Assembly (NCBI GenBank): GCA_947567425.1
Contig: CANOLV010000003.1
Span: forward strand, 1-64,000
DNA: 64,000 bases
Source: an uncultured Porphyromonadaceae bacterium
GTDB taxonomy: Bacteria > Bacteroidota > Bacteroidia > Bacteroidales > Muribaculaceae
Direction of reading: 5' to 3'
Position numbers and translations under genes: made by a program. Below are positions 1 to 8,403 of this stretch, in pieces. The first letter of the stretch is position 1; the number at the start of each line of letters is the position of its first letter. Under the pieces are notes generated by a model. The model was not told the origin of the DNA. It saw only the letters and a program-made list of their open reading frames with translations, and ran no database searches.

Positions 1-1436
1 TCCAGATTCATCAGCCGTTCAGGCTCAAAAGATATCGTTTCTTCGACATAGGTAATGATCATTACTATTATGACGATTTTGCCAATGAGGATATAATGAC
101 CCGTGTGGCTCATCGCAGTTATATCCCGGCCGCAGAGTCGCTCCTGCGCATGATCGAGAGTTCTAATGGGAAATTTAAGTGTGCATTGTCTATCTCTGGC
201 GATGCTTTGGAGCAGTGTGAACAGTATGTTCCGGAATTGATTGACATTCTCAAGAAACTTGCGGATACGGGCAAAGTCGAGTTCCTTGCCGAGACTTATG
301 CGCATTCACTTGCTTCGCTTATTGACCCGGAGGAGTTCCAGACCCAGGTACGTGTCCACGATGAAAAGATTTATGAATTGTTCGGCCAGCATCCTAAAGT
401 TCTCCGTAACACTGAGCTTATTTATTGCGACGAGATGGCTCCGATGATCCATGAGATGGGATATAAGGGGGTAATTACTGAAGGTGCAAAACATATTCTC
501 GGATGGAAGTCGCCGAACTATGTATACTCTGCGGCTTCGTGCCCGAAGCTTAAGCTTTTGCTTAAGAACGATAAACTCTCTGACGATATATCGTTCAGGT
601 TCAGCAACTATGATTGGGATGCATATCCGTTGACTGCCGATAAGTATATAGATTGGATTGCTTCTACTCCGGCTGAGGAGCAGGTGATAAATCTGTTCAT
701 GGATCTCGCTACATTCGGTGAGTTGCAGCCCCGTGAGAGCGGAATATTTCAATTCTTGGAGGCATTGCCTCGATTTGCCGCAGAGCGTGGTGTGGATTTC
801 TGGACTCCGTCTGAAGTGGTGTCAAAGTGCAAGGCTGTTGATACGCTCAGCATCCTCCATCCTATCTCTTGGGCTGATGAAGCCCGCGATACTTCCGCAT
901 GGCTCGGCAATACACTGCAGAACGAAGCTTTCAACAAACTATACTCTGTAGCGGAGCGTGTGCGCTTGTGTTCTGATAGACGCCTTAAGCAGGATTGGTG
1001 GTATCTTCAGGGAAGCGACCACTTCTACTATATGTCTACTAAGCACATGAATGACGGTGCCGTTCATGCTATGTTCAGTCCATACGAGACTCCGTTTGAT
1101 GCATTCACGAATTACATGAATGTATTGGCCGATTTTATTGTACGTGTAGAAGAGCAGTATCCTCTGTCGATTGAGAATGAAGAGCTTAATCTGCTTCTTA
1201 CTACTATAAGAAATCAGGCTACAGAAATTGAGGCTTTGCAGAAGGAAGCGTCTTCGTTGCGTACAGACTTGGCTCATCTTAATGAAGAGCATGCTACAAG
1301 AGAGGCCTTGGCCAACGGCAATACCGAAGGTGCTGAGACTGCTGAAAAAGCCAAGAAAGAAGCTAAACCTAAAAAGACAGCAAAAAAGACCGAAGCTCCG
1401 AAAGAGAAGAAGTCGAGAAAATCTAAGACAGAGTAA
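1..1436 (+). CDS. Glycoside hydrolase family 57 alpha-amylase-type enzyme (5' truncated by window edge)
   Basis: Retaining alpha-glucan hydrolase or transferase of family GH57, probably cytoplasmic and acting on glycogen-like polymers. The frame is open from base 3 and the first codons (QIHQPFRLKRYRFFD) match the usual beginning of Bacteroidetes GH57 proteins, so only a few residues lie outside the window. The likely catalytic nucleophile is the Glu in RNTELIY (codon 414-416) and the likely acid/base is the Asp in FMDLATFGE (codon 702-704), both in typical GH57 context. A coiled-coil stretch follows near nt 1170-1310. The last 35 or so residues are an unusual Lys/Glu/Ala-rich tail. It converges on hpf with a shared hairpin between them. 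The family is confident; the exact substrate is not known. Confidence 0.9.
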   Translation, partial: QIHQPFRLKRYRFFDIGNDHYYYDDFANEDIMTRVAHRSYIPAAESLLRMIESSNGKFKCALSISGDALEQCEQYVPELIDILKKLADTGKVEFLAETYAHSLASLIDPEEFQTQVRVHDEKIYELFGQHPKVLRNTELIYCDEMAPMIHEMGYKGVITEGAKHILGWKSPNYVYSAASCPKLKLLLKNDKLSDDISFRFSNYDWDAYPLTADKYIDWIASTPAEEQVINLFMDLATFGELQPRESGIFQFLEALPRFAAERGVDFWTPSEVVSKCKAVDTLSILHPISWADEARDTSAWLGNTLQNEAFNKLYSVAERVRLCSDRRLKQDWWYLQGSDHFYYMSTKHMNDGAVHAMFSPYETPFDAFTNYMNVLADFIVRVEEQYPLSIENEELNLLLTTIRNQATEIEALQKEASSLRTDLAHLNEEHATREALANGNTEGAETAEKAKKEAKPKKTAKKTEAPKEKKSRKSKTE

Positions 1437-1460
1437 CCCCTGATATTATATTTAATGAAG

Positions 1461-1495
1461 CAGGCCCGGTAGATTTACCGGGCCTGTATCATTTT
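1461..1495. terminator. Hairpin terminator between GH57 gene and hpf
   Basis: An 11-bp perfect stem (CAGGCCCGGTA at 1461-1471 with TACCGGGCCTG at 1476-1486) has a 4-nt loop and is followed by a T-rich stretch on the plus strand. It lies between two convergent genes, so it probably serves both. Confidence 0.8.
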
Positions 1496-1527
1496 AATCG
1501 TCTATTTGATTGTTATAAGGGTTGATT

Positions 1528-1821
1528 CTATTTGCGGGCTTTGATTTTTTCGATCTGGCGTTCGAGTGCTTCGATCGACAGATCTACTGCTTCCTCGAAA
1601 GTATCGGCTATTTTCGATGCGAAGATATCATCCTGCTGGGGTATGCAGAGCTTAATTCCTGCCTCTTTATTCATGGCAGTCTCCGGCTTAACCACCTTAA
1701 GAGTGACTTCAGCTACTGAGATGTCCTCATTATGCCTTGCCAATTTATTCAACTTCTTAGTGATAAATTCTTGAAGGCGTTCAGTCGCGTCGAAGTGGAT
1801 TGATTTAATGTTGATTTCCAT
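1528..1821 (-). CDS. hpf: Ribosome hibernation promoting factor, short HPF type
   Basis: A 97-residue protein of the HPF/YfiA family, which binds the 30S subunit between head and body and helps inactivate ribosomes in stationary phase. The sequence starts MEINIKSIHFD and has the alternating beta-alpha pattern of the family. It lacks the C-terminal dimerisation domain of long HPF. I chose ATG at 1821 over an upstream in-frame start because AGGAGGA sits 4-5 nt before it and because the family begins at this Met. The gene overlaps the 3' end of xerC by 17 bp, so the two are co-transcribed and probably translationally coupled. The clear Shine-Dalgarno is uncommon in this phylum. Confidence 0.9.
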   Translation of the reverse strand: MEINIKSIHFDATERLQEFITKKLNKLARHNEDISVAEVTLKVVKPETAMNKEAGIKLCIPQQDDIFASKIADTFEEAVDLSIEALERQIEKIKARK

Positions 1822-2725
1822 GATGTCCTCCTTTGCTTTTTGTGGCACGAGGATGTGCCAGTTGATAATTTTGTTTTAACTCTCGATACGTGATATGCGT
1901 ATACACTTGTGTTGTGGCAAGTGATTGATGTCCCAATAATTGTTGCACAGAGTGCAGGTCGGCTCCATTGTTGAGCATGTCCGTGGCAAAAGAATGGCGC
2001 AGTACGTGCGGACTTTTGCGTTGGCATGTCGCGTGTGAGGAAAGTTCGGAGTGTACCACATTATAGATCAGCTTTCTGTACAGAGGTTCTCCATTGGGCC
2101 GAACCAGTAGCTCCTTAGTTGCTGACGCTGCTTCTATATTGCTTTTAAGATGTCGGTAAGTCTCGATCATTTCAGATAATTCTCTTCCAAAAGGGATTAT
2201 TCTTTCCTTATTACGCTTTCCGAGCACTTTTAGTTCACCTTTGCGTGTATTGATGTCTGCATCGGCCAGCTGCTGTACTTCCGAGCATCTGAGTCCTGTC
2301 TCATATATAAGCATCACGATAAGTTTGTCGCGCACTTCCAAAAAATCATTGGAGTCGATATTTTCATCGAGGATGGATTCCGTTTCCGACTGTCTGACGT
2401 AGACGGGTAGGGGTCTGTCTGTTTTTGCGAGGACGAGTTCTTGAGCCGGGTTGCTGGACATGCCTTTGCGCTTCATCATATATCTGAAGAAGGCCCGCAG
2501 GGCCTGTACCTTCCGCCTCACGGTTCTTGGTGAATCTCCTTGGCGGGAGCGTGATGCAATCCAGATCCTAAGATCATTTGTGGTTATGCTCTCAGGATGG
2601 AGTTCATCGTAGCATGAACCGGTAGCGAAGTCCGCCCACTGATAAAGGTCGCGTTTATAAGCATCAACGGTGTGAGCCGAAAGATTCAGCTCACACCGTA
2701 TATATGTTAAGAAAGAGTCTAACAT
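1805..2725 (-). CDS. xerC: Tyrosine recombinase XerC/XerD type
   Basis: A 306-residue site-specific recombinase of the chromosome-dimer-resolution type. The N-terminal SAM-like DNA-binding domain spans about residues 1-95. The catalytic domain carries Arg146 (ETGLRCSE), Lys170 (LGKRNKER), His240-x-x-Arg243 (HVLRHSFAT), His266 (LGHQSL) and the nucleophile Tyr275 (QVYTHI), so all catalytic residues are present. Position between rpsU and hpf is a common arrangement in Bacteroidales and supports a housekeeping Xer rather than a mobile integrase. XerC versus XerD cannot be settled from this gene alone. Confidence 0.88.
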   Translation of the reverse strand: MLDSFLTYIRCELNLSAHTVDAYKRDLYQWADFATGSCYDELHPESITTNDLRIWIASRSRQGDSPRTVRRKVQALRAFFRYMMKRKGMSSNPAQELVLAKTDRPLPVYVRQSETESILDENIDSNDFLEVRDKLIVMLIYETGLRCSEVQQLADADINTRKGELKVLGKRNKERIIPFGRELSEMIETYRHLKSNIEAASATKELLVRPNGEPLYRKLIYNVVHSELSSHATCQRKSPHVLRHSFATDMLNNGADLHSVQQLLGHQSLATTQVYTHITYRELKQNYQLAHPRATKSKGGHHGNQH

Positions 2726-2770
2726 AATAGTATATTCAGTTAAAGCGCGACTGCATTGTCGTTTGCTTTA

Positions 2771-2802
2771 CGAATATAGCTCTTTCTGTTGGTTTTTCCA
2801 AA
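2771..2802 (-). promoter_or_regulatory. Putative xerC promoter
   Basis: On the minus strand TTTG is followed after 20 nt by TATATTCG, one base off the TAnnTTTG consensus. The spacing is ideal and the start of xerC lies about 45 nt downstream. Confidence 0.5.
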
Positions 2803-2824
2803 TAAAAATGCGGAAATAAATAAA

Positions 2825-3016
2825 TTATTCCTCTACAGTACGAAGTTTCTGCACGTATACAGCCTTCATCATCTTCTTGCGGTTAGTGATGCTGGGCTTT
2901 TCAAATGCTTGACGGCTACGGAGTTCTTTCACGATGCCGGTTTTTTCGAATTTACGTTTAAACTTCTTCAACGCCTTTTCGATGTTTTCGCCTTCTTTAA
3001 CTTGTACGATAATCAT
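2825..3016 (-). CDS. rpsU: 30S ribosomal protein S21
   Basis: A 63-residue basic protein matching bS21 (MIIVQVKEGENIEKALKKFK at the N-terminus). It is a small-subunit protein near the anti-Shine-Dalgarno end of 16S rRNA; in Bacteroidota bS21 is reported to help sequester that end, fitting the scarcity of Shine-Dalgarno sites in this window. Length is normal. It has its own strong promoter upstream and is followed by xerC and hpf on the same strand. Confidence 0.95.
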   Translation of the reverse strand: MIIVQVKEGENIEKALKKFKRKFEKTGIVKELRSRQAFEKPSITNRKKMMKAVYVQKLRTVEE

Positions 3017-3065
3017 TTTTAGTTTGTTTATTTTAATTGTTTTTTGAATTTGCTTTTTTGCGCGA

Positions 3066-3096
3066 CAAAATTACGCATTGTTTTCCATTTGACAAA
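3066..3096 (-). promoter_or_regulatory. rpsU promoter
   Basis: On the minus strand TTTG, 19 nt, then TAATTTTG matches the Bacteroidota primary-sigma promoter. The predicted start near 3059 gives a leader of about 40 nt before the rpsU ATG. Confidence 0.75.
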
Positions 3097-3159
3097 ATTT
3101 TGTGGCGATAAAAACTGATGGCAAGATGTTTAAAGTGGATTATTCCTGCCATTTCACCG

Positions 3160-5460
3160 CTACATATACATCATGATCTTCTTTGGCACAATTCTGATTG
3201 TCTTGGATTGCCAGGTTTCGCATGCTTTGTATATGTCGAGAAGCTGGCTCCATTTTCCCGGAGGTGTCATCACATTTTCGTTGAATACTATGTAGCGCTT
3301 GACTTCTAAGCCATCTTCAGTCAAATTTGCCGTCGATGTGAATTTTCCGATTTCATTTCTTACAGAAATGTTGAGGTTGCTTATTTCTTCTACGGCAAAT
3401 ACATGGTCGTCGGTAGACTTGACGATGAGTATGTCCTCGTATACCTTGGGAAATATCGAGAATTCCGTCTTTCGGTCAGTCGGGTATGCTGTTACGTCGA
3501 ATGGAATACCGCACAGCCGGCCGATATCTATAATAGTGGTATCTTCCGGGGTTTTAGCCATATCGTGCAGTATATACTCGGAGGTGAATGCGAATTCCGG
3601 GTTTTCAGCAGTGAAACCGTAGCTTTTTATGTCGAATTGGATTTGTTCCGGCAGTTCCGTCGACCTATGGAACATCGCCGCGTCTTCGGATCTGCGCATT
3701 GACACGAATAGTTTATTCTCTTCTTTTGGGCGCTGCTTGTCGGGTTTCGCATAATTAATTGATTCGATATAGGTCTTAAGATGGCATAATAGGGTGTCTT
3801 TGTATTGGTTCGGATCAACAAGCGGTATTGCCGAGATTTTCATATCTCCATGATATTCCGAATTGCGCTTTATATGTATGGCGTTTCCATACAGTGTGGC
3901 TGCTATATGGTTTACCATCTTGGATTCGGTTATGCTTGTGTCGGGGATGGAGAAGTTTCGTCGTAATTTTTCTCTATGGGTGGCGAGCTTTGCGGGGAAG
4001 GTCTCTATTTGTCCTGTGGACTTTCTGTAAATGCTTGTTAATTCGCCCGGAGCGGTCGGCGCATAACCGATGGCGTATGTCTTGCCTGAAAGGTAAAGCT
4101 TGATGATCGTACGATAGTTTTCGACAGCAAACATATCTTCCCATCGGGGTCCGGTCTCTGTGGTGATGAAAGCATATCTGAAGTCGATACCACATTGCGT
4201 TAACATTTGGCCGAATGTAGCCATGAACTGTGAAGATGAGAATTGCAGTTCGTTCAGATTGTATGCCAGTGCGGCAGTGTTGTAAAGAAAGTCAGCGGCC
4301 TGCTCTTCAGTCCATTCTTTATTTTTGAGCTTGTTTTTTGCTTCCTTGATCGGATCGCCTTTTAGAGTACGCAGAATTTGTTTAGTCTCCTCTTTCGCAT
4401 TGTAGCATAATGCATCGATCTCTCCAACATATAGATCGAGAGTCTCTTCATTGGTGGGATTGGGGTGGACCCCTTTCTTTTGTGCATATCCGAGGACGGG
4501 CCCTAACTCTGGGTCAAATATATTCAGCTGAAGTATGGGCAACTGTCTGTAGGGCAGATTGAAAGGTTCTTCGATAGCTGGTTGCGTCGGTAGGCTGTAG
4601 CGCAGGATGTGGCTTTTCTTTTTGGTGATGCTGTCCGTTGGTTCGGGCATCCCGTTTAGGGTCCGGTATGAGGCACTTAGATTTTTCTCGATCAGAATCT
4701 CTCCCGTATGACTTAGAACCGGATAAATTGTGGATGCCGTAATGTTGTATGTTTCGGGGCAAATATTGGATATGCTTCGCTTCATCAATGAAAATATGTC
4801 AAGGCAGTCGCCCGGCTCAAGTCCAGGGATCGAGATGGCTTTTTGAATGAAGGCTCCCCTTGGATTCTTGTCATGACCTGTTATTTCATGTACCATGGAG
4901 TCTACGTCGATTGATATGGTGTCGCCGGAGCGTTTTATGACACGTATTCCCGCCGCAATGCTTTGGGTTAATGCTGGTCCTTTAATGTCGATTCGCTCAA
5001 CTCCTGTACCGCTTAGGATAGACAGATCCAGTGTGCTGAATTTATTGCATGCGGCTGAGTCGTTCAGCAAAATTCTTAGGCGGGTCATGTCGGTCGTGGT
5101 TATTATTGAGTTTTTCAACTTTACTGAAATGGATGAGACAGAAGGCATTACACCGCTTGTATTTCCCGCCAGCAAGCCAAAGGCTAATCCTCCGAGAGCG
5201 GCTCCGGCAATTGCCGCTCCGTTAAGTTTGTCTTTTTTTGAGGCTTCGATGGAGTTATATAATGATGTTATGACGATTGATTCATTCTTTAAGGAATCCG
5301 GTAGCTCTATGCTCGCTCCGGGGAAATCCTTAGACCACACGTCTTGTTGGACTGAATGTATCCAGGCTGTGTATTCGTCGACCGATTCGGCTTTAATCGG
5401 CAGTGTTGTCATGCATACCGTTAATGTGACAGATAAGGCTGTCTTGAGAAATGCTTTCAT
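3160..5460 (-). CDS. Secreted DUF3857 / transglutaminase-like protein
   Basis: A 766-residue exported protein. The start at 5460 gives a clean Sec signal (MKAFLKTALSVTLTV, cleavage near PIKA-ES); a longer in-frame start would run through the promoter. A Gly/Ala-rich hydrophobic segment (residues about 79-103) follows, then beta-rich sequence with a central region (near nt 4050-4330) resembling the transglutaminase-like fold of Bacteroidetes DUF3857 proteins. The C-terminus ends in the beta-domain typical of that group (FPKVYEDILIV, then GKWSQLLDIYKA). Where a transglutaminase Cys would be expected the sequence reads FSSSQF, so peptidase activity is doubtful. The family call is from memory of related proteins; function is unknown. 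Confidence 0.6.
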   Translation of the reverse strand: MKAFLKTALSVTLTVCMTTLPIKAESVDEYTAWIHSVQQDVWSKDFPGASIELPDSLKNESIVITSLYNSIEASKKDKLNGAAIAGAALGGLAFGLLAGNTSGVMPSVSSISVKLKNSIITTTDMTRLRILLNDSAACNKFSTLDLSILSGTGVERIDIKGPALTQSIAAGIRVIKRSGDTISIDVDSMVHEITGHDKNPRGAFIQKAISIPGLEPGDCLDIFSLMKRSISNICPETYNITASTIYPVLSHTGEILIEKNLSASYRTLNGMPEPTDSITKKKSHILRYSLPTQPAIEEPFNLPYRQLPILQLNIFDPELGPVLGYAQKKGVHPNPTNEETLDLYVGEIDALCYNAKEETKQILRTLKGDPIKEAKNKLKNKEWTEEQAADFLYNTAALAYNLNELQFSSSQFMATFGQMLTQCGIDFRYAFITTETGPRWEDMFAVENYRTIIKLYLSGKTYAIGYAPTAPGELTSIYRKSTGQIETFPAKLATHREKLRRNFSIPDTSITESKMVNHIAATLYGNAIHIKRNSEYHGDMKISAIPLVDPNQYKDTLLCHLKTYIESINYAKPDKQRPKEENKLFVSMRRSEDAAMFHRSTELPEQIQFDIKSYGFTAENPEFAFTSEYILHDMAKTPEDTTIIDIGRLCGIPFDVTAYPTDRKTEFSIFPKVYEDILIVKSTDDHVFAVEEISNLNISVRNEIGKFTSTANLTEDGLEVKRYIVFNENVMTPPGKWSQLLDIYKACETWQSKTIRIVPKKIMMYM

Positions 5461-5504
5461 AAGAGGTCTTTTATGTGGTTTATGCGGGATGGATCCGTAT
5501 TTCT

Positions 5505-5512
5505 CAAAGATA
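5505..5512 (-). promoter_or_regulatory. -7 element for the DUF3857-type gene
   Basis: TATCTTTG on the minus strand, 45 nt before the chosen start at 5460. No TTG was found at the usual -33 spacing. Its position argues against the longer start at 5535. Confidence 0.45.
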
Positions 5513-5554
5513 GGCATTATTTGCGCAATTTTCATGTTTTGGCAATAAAATTAA

Positions 5555-5562
5555 TAACTTTG
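5555..5562 (+). promoter_or_regulatory. -7 element for the PHP-domain gene
   Basis: TAACTTTG lies 21 nt before the ATG at 5583. The nearest TTG upstream is too close for the normal -33 spacing. Confidence 0.5.
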
Positions 5563-5582
5563 CAATCTAAATATTGCATATT

Positions 5583-6293
5583 ATGGATATAAAGCTCGAT
5601 GTTCATACGCATACTGTGGCGAGCGGACACGCGTTCAGTAGCTTGCAGGAGATGGCTTTGGCCGCGTCAGAAAAGGGACTTGAACTTCTTGGTATAACAG
5701 AGCATGCCCCCTCTATTCCGGGAACATGCGATATGATATATTTCAGGAATCTGCACGTCGTGCCGAGGTCGATGTATGGAGTGCGGTTGATGCTTGGTGC
5801 TGAAATAAACATACTTGACATTTATGGGAATTTAGATATGGATGCCGACATGATGTCAAAGCTTGACCTGCGTATAGCCGGAATACATTCGCTATGCTAT
5901 GCCGGTGGTACTAAGGAGGAGAATACAATAGGGATGATTAAGGCAATCAGTCACCCATTGGTCGACATAATAAGCCATCCTGGCGACGGGACTGCTGAGC
6001 TTGAATTTGAGCCTATCGTTCTGAGCGCTAAGGAAAACCGAACCCTGCTGGAAATTAACAATAGCTCATTGAAGCCCATCCGTAACAAGTTGGATGCCCG
6101 GGATAATAATAGGGAGATTCTTCGTTTGTGTAAGTTGCACGAGGTGCCTGTCATTCTCGGAAGTGACGCTCACATATCATTCGATATTGCTGATTACGGA
6201 TTCCTATATCCTATACTTAATGATGTGGAGTTTCCTGAGGATTTGATAGTTAATGTGTCTGTGGAAAGGTTCTTGAACTACCTTAAAAGGTAG
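5583..6293 (+). CDS. PHP-domain phosphoesterase, YcdX-like
   Basis: A 236-residue metal-dependent phosphoesterase of the PHP family, close to YcdX-type phosphatases. Metal-binding motifs are all visible: HTH at the N-terminus (DVHTHT, His8 and His10), ITEHAP, AGIHS, SHPGDGT and the C-terminal GSDAH. ATG at 5583 is chosen; the in-frame codon 9 nt upstream is TTG and lies nearer the promoter. It stands alone between divergent and downstream promoters. The substrate is unknown; a histidinol-phosphatase role is possible but the size and motif order fit YcdX better. Confidence 0.82.
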   Translation: MDIKLDVHTHTVASGHAFSSLQEMALAASEKGLELLGITEHAPSIPGTCDMIYFRNLHVVPRSMYGVRLMLGAEINILDIYGNLDMDADMMSKLDLRIAGIHSLCYAGGTKEENTIGMIKAISHPLVDIISHPGDGTAELEFEPIVLSAKENRTLLEINNSSLKPIRNKLDARDNNREILRLCKLHEVPVILGSDAHISFDIADYGFLYPILNDVEFPEDLIVNVSVERFLNYLKR

Positions 6294-6305
6294 AGGGCCC
6301 AAATA

Positions 6306-6337
6306 TTTGCAGGATAGACGGATTTTTCGTACCTTTG
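6306..6337 (+). promoter_or_regulatory. gyrB promoter
   Basis: TTTG at 6306-6309, 20 nt, then TACCTTTG at 6330-6337 is a full Bacteroidota consensus promoter. Transcription would start near 6344, giving a leader of about 73 nt before gyrB. Confidence 0.8.
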
Positions 6338-6416
6338 TTAAACCAAAATGAGTGGTTCGTTAATTATAAATTTATTCTGTAACGAGCTGTTATTGAGAAA
6401 GAAAAATAAATAAACT

Positions 6417-8348
6417 ATGTCAGAACAAAGAGAAGAGTACAGCGCAAGTAATATTCAAGTTCTTGAAGGCCTTGAGGCCGTGCGCAAACGCCCGGCAATG
6501 TATATTGGAGATATAAGTGCTAAAGGTTTGCATCACCTTGTGTATGAAGTTGTTGACAACTCTATTGACGAAGCCTTGGCTGGCTACGCCGACCATATTG
6601 ATGTGACTATCAATGAAGACAATTCCATAACGGTGGTCGACAACGGTCGAGGAATCCCCGTGGATATGCATGAAAAGGAGCATAAAAGTGCGCTTGAAGT
6701 GGTGCTTACTGTGCTTCATGCCGGTGGAAAGTTCGATAAAGGTTCCTATAAAGTGTCCGGTGGTCTGCACGGAGTTGGTGTCAGCTGTGTCAATGCGTTG
6801 TCTACCTATCTGCGGGCTGAGATTCATCGCAACGGCAAGGCATACATGCAGGAGTATTCGTGCGGTAAGCCTACTACGGAATTGCAGATTATTGGAGAGA
6901 GCGGCCATACCGGTACGAGCATAACATTTAAGCCGGATGATAGTATATTTACTGTGACGGTATACGATTATAACACGCTCGCTAACCGTCTGAGGGATCT
7001 GGCATTCCTTAATGCCGGTATTACTCTGACTCTTACGGATAAGCGTGTCATACTTGAAAATGGTGAATATCTCCACGAAGAGTTCCATAGCGAGACCGGA
7101 CTCGAAGAATTTGTGCAGTATATAGACTCAAGCAAAGAGTCGCTGATTAACGATGTTATACATCTGAATACCGAAAGGCAGGGCATACCTGTAGAAGTGG
7201 CGTTGACATACAATACTACATACAACGAGAATGTTTATTCGTTTGTCAACAATATCAATACGATAGAAGGAGGTACGCATCTGACAGGATTCCGTCGCGG
7301 GTTGACCAGCACTCTTAAAAAGTATGCCGAGGATAGCAAAATGCTCGAGAAATTGAAGATTGACATTTCGAGCGATGACTTCCGTGAGGGGCTTACGGCT
7401 GTGGTGTCTGTGAAAGTGATGGAGCCCCAGTTTGAAGGCCAGACAAAGACGAAGCTTGGAAACAACGAGGTGATAGGAGCTGTTCAGACAGCTGTCAGTG
7501 AGGCTCTCCGCCAATATTTGGAAGAACATCCCCGTCAGGCAAAACTAATTGTCGACAAGGTGATACTTGCCGCTACAGCGCGTCATGCCGCCTATAATGC
7601 CCGAAAGAATGTGCAGCGCAAGTCTCCTTTGTGTGGCGGAGGATTGCCCGGAAAACTTGCCGACTGTTCATCGCGCACAGCGGAGGATTGCGAACTTTTC
7701 ATAGTCGAGGGAGATTCTGCAGGCGGTACTGCCAAGCAGGGACGTGACCGTACGTTCCAGGCCATTTTGCCTCTTCGTGGTAAGATTCTGAATGTGGAGA
7801 AGGCCATGGACCATAAGATTTTCGACAATCAGGAAATCACCAACCTATTCCGTGCAATGCGCGTCACTATCGGAACTGAAGAGGACTCCAAGGCCATCAA
7901 TCTCGACAAACTCGCATATCATAAGATAATCATAATGACTGATGCCGACGTCGACGGCAGTCACATCGCTACGCTTCTGATGACGTTCTTCTTCCGCAGG
8001 ATGCGCCCGGTGATTGAAAACGGGTATCTTTATTTGGCTACTCCGCCGCTCTATAAGTGCTCTAAGGGTAAAGTCGAGGAGTATTGTTGGACTGATGCCC
8101 AGGTTCAATCGTTTATAGCGCGTAACGGCGAGAAGACGAAAGTGATGCGATATAAAGGTCTTGGAGAGATGAGCGCACAGGAACTTCGTGACACTACAAT
8201 GTCGAGGGAAGGCCGCCTCCTTAAACAGGTCAACATAAACGATGCGGCGGAAGCTGACCGCATTTTCTCGATGTTGATGGGTGAGGATGTGGCGCCCCGG
8301 CGTGACTTTATCGAGGAGAATGCCAATTACGCCAACATTGATGCGTAA
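6417..8348 (+). CDS. gyrB: DNA gyrase subunit B
   Basis: A 643-residue ATPase subunit of DNA gyrase, which pairs with GyrA to introduce negative supercoils. The GHKL ATPase domain is at the N-terminus (VRKRPAMYIG, VVDNSIDEA, VDNGRGIP and GGLHGVG motifs), followed by the transducer domain, the TOPRIM domain (EGDSAGG from residue 431; DADVDG at about 509-514) and a C-terminal PLRGKILNVEKA-type core with the terminal YKGLGEM segment. The length matches gyrases without the large TOPRIM insert of enterobacteria. It could in principle be ParE, but the sequence reads as GyrB throughout. It is followed 55 bp later by rnr. Confidence 0.95.
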   Translation: MSEQREEYSASNIQVLEGLEAVRKRPAMYIGDISAKGLHHLVYEVVDNSIDEALAGYADHIDVTINEDNSITVVDNGRGIPVDMHEKEHKSALEVVLTVLHAGGKFDKGSYKVSGGLHGVGVSCVNALSTYLRAEIHRNGKAYMQEYSCGKPTTELQIIGESGHTGTSITFKPDDSIFTVTVYDYNTLANRLRDLAFLNAGITLTLTDKRVILENGEYLHEEFHSETGLEEFVQYIDSSKESLINDVIHLNTERQGIPVEVALTYNTTYNENVYSFVNNINTIEGGTHLTGFRRGLTSTLKKYAEDSKMLEKLKIDISSDDFREGLTAVVSVKVMEPQFEGQTKTKLGNNEVIGAVQTAVSEALRQYLEEHPRQAKLIVDKVILAATARHAAYNARKNVQRKSPLCGGGLPGKLADCSSRTAEDCELFIVEGDSAGGTAKQGRDRTFQAILPLRGKILNVEKAMDHKIFDNQEITNLFRAMRVTIGTEEDSKAINLDKLAYHKIIIMTDADVDGSHIATLLMTFFFRRMRPVIENGYLYLATPPLYKCSKGKVEEYCWTDAQVQSFIARNGEKTKVMRYKGLGEMSAQELRDTTMSREGRLLKQVNINDAAEADRIFSMLMGEDVAPRRDFIEENANYANIDA

Positions 8349-8403
8349 TCAGGTGTTATAATCCTGAAAACTGTATTCAATACAATTTAAACGACTATTT
8401 ATT

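Noticed and set aside
4895..5548. 217-codon plus-strand frame opposite the DUF3857-type gene
   Set aside because: It runs through the divergent promoters at 5505-5562, and the opposite strand has a signal peptide and coherent domain pattern.
6420..7088. 222-codon minus-strand frame opposite gyrB
   Set aside because: Shadow of the conserved gyrB ATPase domain.
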